From Pelagerythrobacter marensis (GTDB lineage Bacteria > Pseudomonadota > Alphaproteobacteria > Sphingomonadales > Sphingomonadaceae), in assembly GCF_036700095.1 (NCBI RefSeq), contig NZ_CP144918.1, positions 435,001 through 499,000 of the forward strand: DNA of 64,000 bases, given 5' to 3'. Numbering within the stretch: the stretch's first letter is position 1; each line of letters begins with the position of its first letter. Of the stretch, positions 1 through 8,734 are shown piece by piece. The position numbers were made by a program, and so were the translations under genes. The notes beneath the pieces were generated by a model, which saw nothing but the letters and a program-made list of their open reading frames with translations, made no database searches and was not told the DNA's origin.

Positions 1-2064
1 CAGGTCGGCCCCGGTGAAACGGTCGGTCTTGGCGGCAACCGCGGCCAGGTCCACGTCGTCCGCCAGTGGCATGTCGCCGGTATGGATGCCGAGAATCTGC
101 GCTCGCCCCTTCTGATCGGGCGTCCCGACATAGACCAGTTCGTCGAACCGGCCCGGGCGCAGCAGCGCGGGGTCGACCAGGGTCGGCCGATTGGTCGCTC
201 CGATCACCACAACCGACTGCAGTTCCTCAAGCCCGTCCATTTCCGCGAGAATGGTGTTGACCACGCGGCCGGTCACCTGCGGTTCGCCCTGCCCGCTGCC
301 GCGCGCGGGCACGAGGCTGTCGATCTCGTCGATGAAGACCACGCAGGGCGCGACGGCGCGGGCGCGCTGGAACATGCGGGCGATCTGCTGCTCGCTTTCC
401 CCGTACCATTTGGAAAGGAGGTCGGAACTCTTCATCGAGATGAAGTTCGCTTCCGCTTCCTTGGCGACGGCCTTGGCCAGCAGGGTCTTGCCGGTGCCCG
501 GCGGGCCGTAGAGCAGGAACCCCTTGGCCGGGCGGATGCCCAGCCGGCGGAAGGCGTCGGGGTTCTTCAGCGGCAGCTCTATGCCTTCGCGCAGCATCTC
601 GATCGCGTCGTCCACGCCGCCGATATCGCCCCAGCTCACGCGCGGGACCTGGACCATCACTTCGCGCATCGCGCTCGGCTGCACGCGCTTGAGCGCGGAC
701 AGGAAATCCTCGCGCGTCACCGACAGGTTATCGAGCACTTCGGGCGGGATCGTCCGCTCGTCGAGGTCGAGCTTGGGCATGATGCGCCGCACGGCGTCGA
801 TCGCCGCCTCGCGCGCAAGCGCCGCAATGTCGGCGCCGACGAACCCGTGGGTGACGCGCGCAAGCTCGTCCAGATCGACCCGATCGCCCAGCGGCATGCC
901 GCGCGTGTGAATCGCCAGGATCTCGCGCCGGCCCTTCTCGTCGGGAACGCCGATCACGATCTCGCGATCGAACCGGCCGGGCCTGCGCAGCGCTTCGTCG
1001 ACCGCGTCGGGCCGGTTGGTCGCGGCGATCACCACCAGGTTGGAACGCGCTTCCAGCCCGTCCATCAGAGTGAGGAGCTGCGCGACAAGGCGCTTTTCCG
1101 CCTCGCCCGTCACTTGCGCCCGCTTGGGCGCGATCGAATCGATCTCGTCGATGAAAACGATCGCCGGGGCATGTTTGGTTGCGTCTTCGAACACCTCGCG
1201 CAGGCGCTTCTCGCTCTCGCCGTAACCCGAACCCATGATCTCGGGGCCGTTGATGATGAAGAACTGCGCATCGCTTTCGTTCGCCACGGCTTGCGCCAGG
1301 CGCGTCTTGCCGGTGCCCGGCGGTCCGTGGAGCAGCACGCCCTTGGGCGGGTCGACGCCGAGCCGGGTGAACAGTTCGGGATAGCGCAGCGGCAGCTCGA
1401 CCATCTCGCGCAGCTGCTGGATCGTGTCGTCCATCCCGCCGACGTCGTCGTAGTTGACCACCGCGCGTCCGGTGGGCGATTCCTCGTATTCCGCGCGCAG
1501 TTCGACTTCGGTGTTCTCGTCGATATGGACGATGCCCTTCGGCGCGGTCGAGACCACGGTAAGGCGGATCTGCGTCAGCGCATAGGCGGGGGCGTTGAAC
1601 ATCCGCTGCACTTCGGGCGGCATGTTCTGCACCGGCTGCTGGCCGGTGGTGGCGACGAGATCTCCGGCCGTCAGCGGCTTGCGGAAGAAATTGCGCTTGA
1701 GCGCCTGCGTCGGGCCCTGCAGGCGCATTTCCCGACTGGCCGGGGCGAACACCACCCGAGTGGCCGGGCGCGACCGTGCGGCCGAGACGCGAACGTGTTC
1801 GCCCGATCCGCATTCCGCATTGTTGCGCTGCAACCCGTCGAGACGGACCACCTCGAGCGACTGGTCTTCGTCGTAAGCCGCCATCGCGATCGCCGCGGTC
1901 GTGCGCTTGCCGGTGATTTCGACAACGTCGCCTTCGGTGATTCCCAGCGCCTGGAACGTCGAACGCGGCAGGCGCGCCACGCCCCGGCCGCTTTCCTCCT
2001 GCCGGGCGGCCGCGACCTGGAGCCGGACCGCCTTGCCTTCTACTGTCGCGTCGACTTCGGCCAT
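1..2064 (-). CDS. CDC48/VAT-type AAA ATPase (3' end cut by window)
   Basis: Type II AAA+ ATPase expected to unfold or segregate proteins in the cytoplasm using two stacked ATPase rings. The first ~100 residues read as a CDC48 double-psi barrel N domain (RLPRSTFQALGI, GDVVEITG). The D1 Walker A GPPGTGKTRLAQA is near residue 246 with Walker B VFIDEIDS; the D2 Walker A GPPGTGKTLLAKA is near residue 520 with VFIDEIDSL and NRP motifs after each. The ATG at 2064 follows a GGGAGA ribosome site. About 688 residues are visible and the C-terminus lies beyond the left edge. Sphingomonads often carry this archaeal/eukaryal-like CDC48 as a stand-alone gene; its substrates are not shown by the context. Confidence 0.93.
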   Translation of the reverse strand, partial: MAEVDATVEGKAVRLQVAAARQEESGRGVARLPRSTFQALGITEGDVVEITGKRTTAAIAMAAYDEDQSLEVVRLDGLQRNNAECGSGEHVRVSAARSRPATRVVFAPASREMRLQGPTQALKRNFFRKPLTAGDLVATTGQQPVQNMPPEVQRMFNAPAYALTQIRLTVVSTAPKGIVHIDENTEVELRAEYEESPTGRAVVNYDDVGGMDDTIQQLREMVELPLRYPELFTRLGVDPPKGVLLHGPPGTGKTRLAQAVANESDAQFFIINGPEIMGSGYGESEKRLREVFEDATKHAPAIVFIDEIDSIAPKRAQVTGEAEKRLVAQLLTLMDGLEARSNLVVIAATNRPDAVDEALRRPGRFDREIVIGVPDEKGRREILAIHTRGMPLGDRVDLDELARVTHGFVGADIAALAREAAIDAVRRIMPKLDLDERTIPPEVLDNLSVTREDFLSALKRVQPSAMREVMVQVPRVSWGDIGGVDDAIEMLREGIELPLKNPDAFRRLGIRPAKGFLLYGPPGTGKTLLAKAVAKEAEANFISMKSSDLLSKWYGESEQQIARMFQRARAVAPCVVFIDEIDSLVPARGSGQGEPQVTGRVVNTILAEMDGLEELQSVVVIGATNRPTLVDPALLRPGRFDELVYVGTPDQKGRAQILGIHTGDMPLADDVDLAAVAAKTDRFTGADL

Positions 2065-2130
2065 CCGGTCGTATCTCCCTGCATCGTTGCGGTTCCGGGT
2101 CTGTATGGTTGGATTCCGGCGATCCTTCCT

Positions 2131-2158
2131 TAGCTAGGAACGGATTGCGTCGAGTCAA
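2131..2158 (-). promoter_or_regulatory. candidate sigma70-type promoter of the AAA ATPase gene
   Basis: On the minus strand a -35-like TTGACT (2158-2153) and a -10-like TAGCTA (2136-2131) are separated by 16 bp, about 65 bp upstream of the ATPase start codon. Read by eye from consensus only; no mapped start site. Confidence 0.4.
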
Positions 2159-2211
2159 ACGAACAAGCGATCCGCAGGTGCCCGAAGGCGCGATGTTCGC
2201 GCGCACCGGGC

Positions 2212-2244
2212 AAAGAAAAGGCCCGGTCACGAGGACCGGGCCTT
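2212..2244 (-). terminator. intrinsic terminator upstream of the AAA ATPase gene
   Basis: Perfect 11-bp inverted repeat (2218-2228 with 2234-2244, loop ACGAG on the plus strand). On the minus strand the stem is followed by TTCTTTG, so the outgoing RNA would run through a T-rich tract; the plus side has no T run. It therefore looks like a minus-strand terminator, although no protein gene lies upstream of it on that strand. It may end a short non-coding transcript started near 2285. Confidence 0.6.
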
Positions 2245-2283
2245 GAAAGTCTTGGGAGAGGATGCCTGAAAGGCCCGCCCTAT

Positions 2284-2425
2284 GTGCATCGCAGCACGAA
2301 TTTGTGCAAGTGCGAAAAGCGCATTCGATGTTGAGAAAAACGCAACACATGGCATTCGTCCGTTGTAAAGTATGACACTTTCGCGACGCCCTCCCGGTCG
2401 CGCTTCGCGCTTTGCTGCAATGCAC
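2284..2425. promoter_or_regulatory. pair of TGC-rich inverted sites in the 446-bp gap before scoA
   Basis: GTGCATCGCAGCA (2284-2296) and TGCTGCAATGCAC (2413-2425) are inverted copies of each other with one mismatch, 116 bp apart. TGC/GCA-rich sites of this kind resemble PhaR operators of polyhydroxyalkanoate and phasin genes in alphaproteobacteria (family knowledge); assignment here is inference. The rest of the 2065-2510 gap holds the ATPase promoter, the terminator at 2212-2244 and no convincing coding frame. Confidence 0.35.
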
Positions 2426-2510
2426 CATACGAAACCGGCGGGCGGGCGCGCGTCCGGGGGTGACAGCCTGACGCTTCATGCTTAGACGCTGGGGCCGTTT
2501 AGGAGGTTCG

Positions 2511-3233
2511 ATGCAGAAGCTATATCGCGATGCCGCCAGCGCCCTCGACGGGCTGCTCAGGGACGACATGCTTATCGCCGCCGGGGGCTTCGGCCTGTGC
2601 GGGATCCCCGAAAGGCTGCTCGATGCGATCCGCGACAGCGGCGTGAAGGGGCTCACGTTCTGCAGCAACAATGCCGGGATCGACAACGAAGGCATCGGCA
2701 AGCTGCTGCGCACGCGCCAGGTGAAAAAGATGATCTCGTCCTACGTCGGCGAGAACAAGGAATTCGAACGGCAGTTCCTTTCGGGCGAGCTGGAGGTCGA
2801 ATTCTGCCCCCAGGGCACGCTGGCCGAGCGCATGCGCGCCGGCGGCGCGGGCATTCCCGGCTTCTATACCAAGACCGGAGTCGGCACCCAGGTGGCCGAG
2901 GGCAAGGAAGTCAAGACCTTCGACGGGGAGGATTATATCCTCGAACGCGGCATCTTTGCCGATCTTTCGATCGTGAAGGCGTGGAAGGCCGACGAGACCG
3001 GCAATTTGATGTTCCGCAAGACTGCACGCAATTTCAACCTGCCGGCCGCCACCTGCGGCAAAGTCTGCGTCGTCGAGGTGGAGGAAGTCGTGCCCGCGGG
3101 CAGCCTCGATCCCGACTGCATCCATCTGCCCGGCGTCTATGTCCAGCGGATGATCGTGGGCGCGCCCTACGACAAGAAGATCGAGTTCCGCACGACCCGG
3201 GAGCGGACCGGGAAGAAGCACGAGGCTGCGTGA
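2511..3233 (+). CDS. scoA: 3-oxoacid CoA-transferase subunit A
   Basis: Alpha subunit (240 aa) of a family I CoA transferase that moves CoA from succinyl-CoA to acetoacetate or related 3-oxoacids. The glycine-rich GGFGLCGIPE signature is at residues 25-34, and length matches the family (230-240 aa). The ATG at 2511 follows AGGAGG by six bases, so the possible upstream start at 2478 is unlikely. The partner scoB is not adjacent as usual: a lipoprotein gene (3230-4018) overlaps the scoA stop by 4 nt and separates the two subunits. Together with the CaiB-type gene downstream this looks like one acyl-CoA/ketone-body operon. Confidence 0.93.
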   Translation: MQKLYRDAASALDGLLRDDMLIAAGGFGLCGIPERLLDAIRDSGVKGLTFCSNNAGIDNEGIGKLLRTRQVKKMISSYVGENKEFERQFLSGELEVEFCPQGTLAERMRAGGAGIPGFYTKTGVGTQVAEGKEVKTFDGEDYILERGIFADLSIVKAWKADETGNLMFRKTARNFNLPAATCGKVCVVEVEEVVPAGSLDPDCIHLPGVYVQRMIVGAPYDKKIEFRTTRERTGKKHEAA

Positions 3234-4018
3234 GCGCGCGGCGGCTCCATACCGCCTGCGCGGTATCGGCGCTTGCCTTGACGCTGGGCGGCTGCGTCGC
3301 CGCGGCAATCCCGGTCGTCGCCGGGGGCGCTATCCTGAGCGCGCACGAGCACCGGGCTCCGCGGGCGAATGCCGCGGCGGCCTCGACATCCGCGGCGGAA
3401 AGCCCGATGGCGCACGGCGCGACCGGAGGCACGGCGGCGGGCGATCCGTCCCGGGCGACCACGCCGTTCCAACCCTTCATCGACTACGCTCTCGCCGAAA
3501 CGGCGCGCCACCCGACCGACGACCGGCGCCGCTCCGCCATTCTTGCCGATCCCGGCACGCTTCAGCCCGTCACGACCGACTGTTCGATCCTCCCCCCGGC
3601 GGTGCTGATCGATCTCGACCCCGCCGGCGGCGCGCTCGACATCGCCGCACTGGCATCCGACACGGCGCTTGCCCAGGCGCTCGAAGACTTGCGCGCGCAG
3701 GATGTCGAGGTCTTCTGGATCAGCGCGACATCGGCCGGCGAGGCGGGCACGCTCCGCACCCGCCTGCGCGAGACCGGGCTCGATCCCGCCGGGCGCGATC
3801 CTCTTCTACTGATGCGCCGGCCCGGCGACCGCAAGCAGCTTCGCCGCAAGGAACTGTCCCGCACGCACTGCGTGGCGGCCATCGCGGGCGACGAGCGTGC
3901 CGATTTCGACGAACTTTACGCCTATCTGAAGGAACCGGCCGCGGCTTCGGCGCTCGAGGCGCTGATCGACCGGGGCTGGTTCCTCGTTCCGACACCTCCA
4001 GAGACCAAGGAAGACTGA
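3230..4018 (+). CDS. HAD-superfamily acid phosphatase-like lipoprotein
   Basis: Predicted 262-aa lipoprotein. A GTG start at 3230 overlaps the scoA stop (GTGA). Residues 1-22 form a lipoprotein signal with lipobox LGGC and acylated Cys22, followed by an Ala/Thr-rich linker. The HAD core shows motif I DLD (Asp128/Asp130), a motif II region around FWISATSAG, lysines in the GDRKQLRRK stretch, and a motif IV-like GDERADF (220-226). This layout resembles the class C/lipoprotein e(P4) acid phosphatases, which dephosphorylate nucleotides and phosphomonoesters outside the inner membrane. Its position between two cytoplasmic CoA-transferase subunits is odd. Substrate unknown. Confidence 0.72.
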   Translation: MSARRLHTACAVSALALTLGGCVAAAIPVVAGGAILSAHEHRAPRANAAAASTSAAESPMAHGATGGTAAGDPSRATTPFQPFIDYALAETARHPTDDRRRSAILADPGTLQPVTTDCSILPPAVLIDLDPAGGALDIAALASDTALAQALEDLRAQDVEVFWISATSAGEAGTLRTRLRETGLDPAGRDPLLLMRRPGDRKQLRRKELSRTHCVAAIAGDERADFDELYAYLKEPAAASALEALIDRGWFLVPTPPETKED

Positions 4019-4021
4019 TCG

Positions 4022-4657
4022 ATGCCCTGGGACCGCAACCAGATGGCCGCACGCGCGGCACAGGAACTGCAAGACGGATACTATGTGAACCTGGGGATCG
4101 GCATTCCCACCCTGGTCGCCAACCATATTCCCGAAGGGATGCATGTCACGCTGCAAAGCGAGAACGGCATGCTCGGCATCGGGCCGTTCCCTTACGAGGA
4201 CGAAGTGGATGCCGACCTGATCAACGCGGGCAAGCAGACGATCAGCGAGCTGCCGCACAGCGCCTATTTCGACAGCGCCGCCAGCTTCGCGATGATCCGC
4301 GGGGGCCATGTCGACCTGACCGTGCTGGGCGCCATGGAAGTGGCCGAGAACGGCGACATCGCCAACTGGATGATTCCCGGCAAGATGATCAAGGGCATGG
4401 GCGGGGCGATGGATCTCGTCGCCGGGGTGAAGAAGATCATCGTGGTGATGGAGCACACGGCGAAAGACGGCAGTCCCAAGTTCATTCCCCAATGCACCCT
4501 GCCGCTGACGGGCACGAATGTGGTCGACATGATCGTGACCGATCTTGCCGTGTTCCAGCGGCCCGATCACGACAGTCCGTTCCGCCTGATCGAACTGGCA
4601 CCCGGCGTCACGGCGGAAGAAGTCGCCGAGAAGACGACCGCGCACTACCTCGCCTGA
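4022..4657 (+). CDS. scoB: 3-oxoacid CoA-transferase subunit B
   Basis: Beta subunit (211 aa) of the ScoAB succinyl-CoA:3-oxoacid CoA transferase. The family I catalytic glutamate that forms the glutamyl-CoA thioester is Glu47 in the SENGMLG motif, and [14 protein letters not shown] is also typical. The ATG at 4022 lies three bases after the lipoprotein stop, so it is probably cotranscribed with scoA despite the intervening gene. Confidence 0.93.
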   Translation: MPWDRNQMAARAAQELQDGYYVNLGIGIPTLVANHIPEGMHVTLQSENGMLGIGPFPYEDEVDADLINAGKQTISELPHSAYFDSAASFAMIRGGHVDLTVLGAMEVAENGDIANWMIPGKMIKGMGGAMDLVAGVKKIIVVMEHTAKDGSPKFIPQCTLPLTGTNVVDMIVTDLAVFQRPDHDSPFRLIELAPGVTAEEVAEKTTAHYLA

Positions 4658-4661
4658 GCTT

Positions 4662-5804
4662 GTGAGCGAGCCTCGCGCCCCGCTTGCCGGCCTTCGGGTG
4701 GTCGAGCTGGCTCGTGTCCTGGCAGGGCCTTTTGCAGGCCAGATCCTCGCCGATCTGGGAGCCGACGTGATCAAGGTCGAAAGCCCCGAAGGCGACGGCA
4801 CGCGCCAGTGGGGCCCGCCGTGGATCGAGCGCGACGGCGAACGCGCGGCCGCCTATTACCACGCCTGCAACCGGGGAAAGCGCTCGGTCGTCGCCGATTT
4901 CGCCGACGCGCAAGACCGCGCGATGGTGACCGGCCTGTGCGCCGGCGCGGACGTGGTGATCGAAAACTTCAAGGCGGGCACGCTGGCCCGCTACGGCTTC
5001 GACTATGCCACTCTCTCGGCCGGCAATCCGCGCCTCGTCTATTGCTCGATCACCGGCTTCGGGCAAGACGGCCCGCGACGCGACGAACCGGGATACGACT
5101 TCGTGATCCAGGGCATGAGCGGCCTTATGGCATTGACCGGCGAACCCAACGACGAACCGATGAAGATGGGGGTTTCGATCTCCGACCTGGCCTGCGGCCT
5201 CTACGCGACGATCGCGATCCAGGCCGCGCTGCTGATGCGCGAGCGAACCGGCGCCGGCCAGCATATCGACATGGCGCTGCTCGACTGTTCGGTGGCGCTA
5301 CTCGCCAACCAGGCGATGAGCTTCTTCGCCAGCGGGGCCAACCCGCCGCGAATGGGCAATGCGCACGCGCAGGTCGTGCCTTACGGCGTGTACCGCACGA
5401 ACGATGGCGAGATCGTTCTGGCCCCTGCCAACGACCGGCTGTTCGGCGCGCTCATGCGCGCGCTCGGCCGGGCCGATCTGGCGGACGACCCGCGCCTTGT
5501 CGACAATGCCGGAAGGATCGCCCACCGGGGCTGGCTGGAGGCGGAAATCGCGCAGGAGATTGCCGGCTGGACCAGCGCCGACCTGCTCGCCGTCTGCCGC
5601 AAGAGCGGCGTCCCCGCCGGACCGATCAACGATTGCGCGGCGGTGTTTTCCGATCCGCAAGTCGCGGCGCGAGGGATGAAGATCGCGCCCGGGGGCATTC
5701 CCGGCGTGCGCAGCCCGATCCGCTTTTCCGATGCCCAACTGGCGCTCGACCGCCCCTCTCCCCGCCATGGAGAGCACGGCGCGGACATCGCCTGGCACGA
5801 TTAA
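4662..5804 (+). CDS. CaiB/BaiF-type (family III) CoA transferase
   Basis: 380-aa family III CoA transferase that would move CoA between a carboxylic acid and an acyl-CoA. Family features: N-terminal RVVELARVLAGPFAGQILADLGADVIKVE, the segment YDFVIQGMSGLMALTGE, and the likely catalytic Asp175 in GVSISDLACGLYA. It starts with GTG at 4662, four bases after scoB, as the last gene of the operon. Substrate cannot be read from sequence; the scoAB context suggests ketone-body, branched-chain or dicarboxylic acyl-CoA metabolism. Confidence 0.88.
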   Translation: MSEPRAPLAGLRVVELARVLAGPFAGQILADLGADVIKVESPEGDGTRQWGPPWIERDGERAAAYYHACNRGKRSVVADFADAQDRAMVTGLCAGADVVIENFKAGTLARYGFDYATLSAGNPRLVYCSITGFGQDGPRRDEPGYDFVIQGMSGLMALTGEPNDEPMKMGVSISDLACGLYATIAIQAALLMRERTGAGQHIDMALLDCSVALLANQAMSFFASGANPPRMGNAHAQVVPYGVYRTNDGEIVLAPANDRLFGALMRALGRADLADDPRLVDNAGRIAHRGWLEAEIAQEIAGWTSADLLAVCRKSGVPAGPINDCAAVFSDPQVAARGMKIAPGGIPGVRSPIRFSDAQLALDRPSPRHGEHGADIAWHD

Positions 5805-5844
5805 GTCGACTTCATTGAGACGGCACCGGCCACTTCAAAACGAC
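5805..5844. repeat. REP-like element, GACGGCACCGGCC family (copy 1)
   Basis: Sits between the convergent ends of the CaiB gene and metK. Core GAGACGGCACCGGCC is flanked by GTCG and AAAACGAC ends. Related copies are at 16478, 44140 and 51280, always just after a stop codon or in an intergenic gap. It may act as a bidirectional terminator or transcript-end hairpin. Confidence 0.5.
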
Positions 5845-5850
5845 TCCAGA

Positions 5851-7059
5851 TCAGGCCAGCGCGGCCTTCAGGTCGTCGACCAGATCGGTGCGCTCCCAGG
5901 GGAAGTAATCGCCTTCGGCCGCGCGCCCGAAATGCCCGTAGGCCGCGCTGCGGCGATAGATCGGCTTGTTGAGTTTTAGGTGCGTGCGAATGGCCCGCGG
6001 CGTCAGCCCGCCAAGCTTGTCGATGCTGCGGATCGCATCTTCGATACGCTCGTCGTCCACGTTCCCGGTGCCGTGCGTGTCGACATAGAGCGAAAGCGGC
6101 TCCGACACGCCGATGGCGTAGGAGAGCTGGATCGTGCAGCGCCGGGCGATCCCCGCCGCGACGATGTTCTTGGCCAGATAGCGGCTGATATAGGCAGCCG
6201 AGCGGTCAACTTTGGTCGGGTCCTTGCCGCTGAACGCTCCGCCGCCGTGGGGCGATGCGCCGCCGTAAGTGTCGACGATGATCTTGCGCCCGGTGAGCCC
6301 CGCGTCGCCATCGGGCCCGCCGATCACGAACGTGCCGGTGGGATTGATGTGCCAGCGCGTTTCGTCCGACAGGAAACCCTCCGGCAGGATTTCCGCGACG
6401 ACGCGCTTCACATAGTCCTTCAGCTCCGCTTCCTTCGCCCCTTCGTCGTAGCCCGGGGCATGCTGGGTCGATACGACGATCGCGGTCGCGGCGACCGGCT
6501 TGCCGTCGCGATAGCGCAGCGTGACCTGGCTCTTGGCGTCGGGTTCGAGGAACGGCGCCGCGCCGCTCTTGCGATCGGTGGCAAGCCGCTGGAGGATCTT
6601 GTGGCTGTAATCGATCGTGGCCGGCATCAGGTCGGGCGTTTCGTCGCAGGCGAACCCGAACATGATGCCCTGGTCGCCGGCGCCCTCATCCTTGTTGCCG
6701 CTGGCGTCGACCCCTTGCGCGATATGCGCGCTCTGCCCGTGGAGGTGGTTTTCGAAGGTCAGCGTTTCCCAGTGAAAACCGTCCTGCTGGTAGCCGATTT
6801 CGCGCACGGTGCGGCGCACCGTCTGCTCGATTTCCTCAAGCGCGCCATCGATCCACGCCCCGTTCTCATACACCCCCTTGCAGCGCAGCTCGCCGGCCAG
6901 CACCACGCGCTGCGTCGTGGTCAGCGTTTCGCAGGCCACGCGCGCTTCGGGGTCCTTCGACAGCAGAAGATCGACGATGGCATCGGAAATCTGGTCCGAA
7001 ACCTTGTCGGGATGCCCCTCGGAAACGCTTTCGGAGGTGAAGAGATACGTGCTGCGCAT
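5851..7059 (-). CDS. metK: S-adenosylmethionine synthase
   Basis: 402-aa methionine adenosyltransferase making SAM from methionine and ATP. Clear signatures: [12 protein letters not shown] near the N-terminus, [12 protein letters not shown], and the P-loop-like [19 protein letters not shown]. Full length for the family. The ATG at 7059 is 46 bp after the lnt stop on the same strand, and a palindromic operator-like site occupies that gap, so it probably has its own regulated promoter. Confidence 0.97.
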   Translation of the reverse strand: MRSTYLFTSESVSEGHPDKVSDQISDAIVDLLLSKDPEARVACETLTTTQRVVLAGELRCKGVYENGAWIDGALEEIEQTVRRTVREIGYQQDGFHWETLTFENHLHGQSAHIAQGVDASGNKDEGAGDQGIMFGFACDETPDLMPATIDYSHKILQRLATDRKSGAAPFLEPDAKSQVTLRYRDGKPVAATAIVVSTQHAPGYDEGAKEAELKDYVKRVVAEILPEGFLSDETRWHINPTGTFVIGGPDGDAGLTGRKIIVDTYGGASPHGGGAFSGKDPTKVDRSAAYISRYLAKNIVAAGIARRCTIQLSYAIGVSEPLSLYVDTHGTGNVDDERIEDAIRSIDKLGGLTPRAIRTHLKLNKPIYRRSAAYGHFGRAAEGDYFPWERTDLVDDLKAALA

Positions 7060-7071
7060 GCCTGATATTCC

Positions 7072-7092
7072 GATATAAAGATAGCTTTATGT
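7072..7092. promoter_or_regulatory. palindromic operator candidate upstream of metK (ArsR/SahR-like)
   Basis: GATATAAAGATAGCTTTATGTC-like site: ATAAAG (7075-7080) and CTTTAT (7085-7090) are a perfect inverted repeat with a 4-bp spacer, extended with one mismatch to GAT/GTC ends. It lies 13-33 bp upstream of the metK ATG in an AT-rich island. ArsR-family SahR regulators of methionine genes use AT-rich palindromes of this type (family knowledge). Assignment to SahR is inference. Confidence 0.5.
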
Positions 7093-7105
7093 CCAAACCG
7101 GCTTC

Positions 7106-8692
7106 CTAGCCGCGTCGCAACCGCGTGGCAACCAGCGATCCGGCGATCAGCAGCAAGGCCCAGCCCATGGCCAGCCAGTTGCCCCATCGGGCGAACCAGG
7201 TTTCGGGCGCGGGCGGCGGGACGAGGCCGTCGATCCGGCCGGGAACGCGCATGCCGATATGATCGCGCACGACCCCGCGCGCGTCGATCACGGCGCTGAT
7301 CCCGGTCGTGGTCGAGCGCAGGACCGGCAGCCCTTCCTCGATCGCCCGCATCCGCGCCTGGGCGAGGTGCTGGGGCGGGCCCCAGGCGCCGAACCAGCCG
7401 TCGTTGGACGGGTTGAAGATATAGTCCGGCCGCTCGGTGCGGTCGGTGACCTGGCCCGAAAACACGATCTCGTAACAGATCTGCGCCCCCGCCCGGCCCC
7501 AGGGGCCGAGGTCGAGCGTGCGCGGGCCGGGGCCGGGAATGAAATCGAGGGTGCCCGCGACCAGCCGCGTCAGGCCGAGCGGCGAAAGCCAGCTGCGCAG
7601 CGGCAGATATTCGCCGAACGGCACGAGATGGGCCTTGGCATAGCGCTCCCCCAGCGTCCCGTCGGCCATGATCGGCGTGATCGCGTTATAGGCACCGGTC
7701 GCCCGTTCGCGCCCGTCGACCGTTTCGATCTCGAGATCGACTGCGCCGGTAAGCAGCGCCGAACCTTCGCCGATGACCCGACCGATCCGCCAGCGGGCAT
7801 AGCCGGGATTTCCGGCGGCGGTCATCTGGTCGTAGTAACGCTGGGGATAGCCGTCGCGCAGATAGTCGGGCACGCCCGATTCGGGCCACAGCACCAGGCG
7901 CGGGCCGCCCGGCTCGCGCGGCACCGAAAGCCGGGCCAGCCGGGCGAACTGTTCTTCGAACTTGGCCGGGTTGTCGAGATCTTCCTGCCGGATATCGGGC
8001 TGGACCAGCGTGAAGCGCAGCGAACCCTCCTCGGGCGGCGGCGCCGGCCAGTACATGCCCGCCGTCAGCAAGGCGACAGCCAGGGCGAGAGGGATCCAGC
8101 GCCGTTCGCGCAGCAGCACGACGATGAGGAAGGCGATCAGGGCGGCCAGGCCCGACAGCGCGTAAGTTCCCGTCCACGGCAGGATTGCCGCCAGCCCCGG
8201 CCGGTCGAACATGCCGAGAAAGATCAGCCCGAACGGATCCCAGGCATAGCCGCTAAGGACCCAGCTGCGCAGCCATTCGGTTACCGCCCAGACCCCGCCG
8301 AACAGGCAGGCGGCTGCGCCTGGCCCCATCCGGCTGGCCAGAACGCGCAGAAGCAATGCAGCAAGGGCGGGATAGAGCGCGAGGTAGAGCGATACGAGCG
8401 GAACCGCGAACCAGCCCAGCCAGACCGGCATTTCGGCCTGATAGGTGAAGGCCGTGGCGATCCAGTTGTTGGCGAGCGTGAAGTGGGCCAGCCCGAACAG
8501 CCAGCCACGCAGGAAAGCGCTTCGCCGATCGGGCGCTTCGAACGCTATCCAGGCGAAGAAGCCCATCGCCAGCAGCGCGATCGGCCACAAGTTGAGCGGC
8601 GGAAATCCGGTGGCGGAAAGCGCGCCGCAAAGCAGCGCGGACAGTCTCGGTCGCGCGTGGAACCAGTTGGCGATCCGGCCGATCCGATCCAT
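7106..8692 (-). CDS. lnt: apolipoprotein N-acyltransferase
   Basis: 528-aa inner-membrane enzyme adding the third acyl chain to lipoprotein N-terminal cysteines. The N-terminal ~200 residues contain several hydrophobic segments, followed by a periplasmic nitrilase-like domain and a C-terminal membrane segment. The catalytic triad is visible: Glu (~270, LWPESGVPD), Lys (~353, KAHLVPFGEY) and Cys (~407, QICYEIVF). Length matches the family. It precedes metK on the same strand and follows the DUF4167 gene. Confidence 0.94.
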   Translation of the reverse strand: MDRIGRIANWFHARPRLSALLCGALSATGFPPLNLWPIALLAMGFFAWIAFEAPDRRSAFLRGWLFGLAHFTLANNWIATAFTYQAEMPVWLGWFAVPLVSLYLALYPALAALLLRVLASRMGPGAAACLFGGVWAVTEWLRSWVLSGYAWDPFGLIFLGMFDRPGLAAILPWTGTYALSGLAALIAFLIVVLLRERRWIPLALAVALLTAGMYWPAPPPEEGSLRFTLVQPDIRQEDLDNPAKFEEQFARLARLSVPREPGGPRLVLWPESGVPDYLRDGYPQRYYDQMTAAGNPGYARWRIGRVIGEGSALLTGAVDLEIETVDGRERATGAYNAITPIMADGTLGERYAKAHLVPFGEYLPLRSWLSPLGLTRLVAGTLDFIPGPGPRTLDLGPWGRAGAQICYEIVFSGQVTDRTERPDYIFNPSNDGWFGAWGPPQHLAQARMRAIEEGLPVLRSTTTGISAVIDARGVVRDHIGMRVPGRIDGLVPPPAPETWFARWGNWLAMGWALLLIAGSLVATRLRRG

Positions 8693-8734
8693 CCGCGCCT
8701 CGTTTCTCGCTGCCAGCCCGCGACCGGCGGCCGG

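Noticed and set aside
82-2133. 683-aa open frame on the plus strand
   Set aside because: Antisense to the AAA ATPase gene, no family motif; an expected shadow in high-GC coding DNA.
7060-7105. SAM riboswitch before metK
   Set aside because: The gap is only 46 nt and holds a simple DNA palindrome, with no SAM-I, SAM-II or SAM/SAH aptamer elements recognised.
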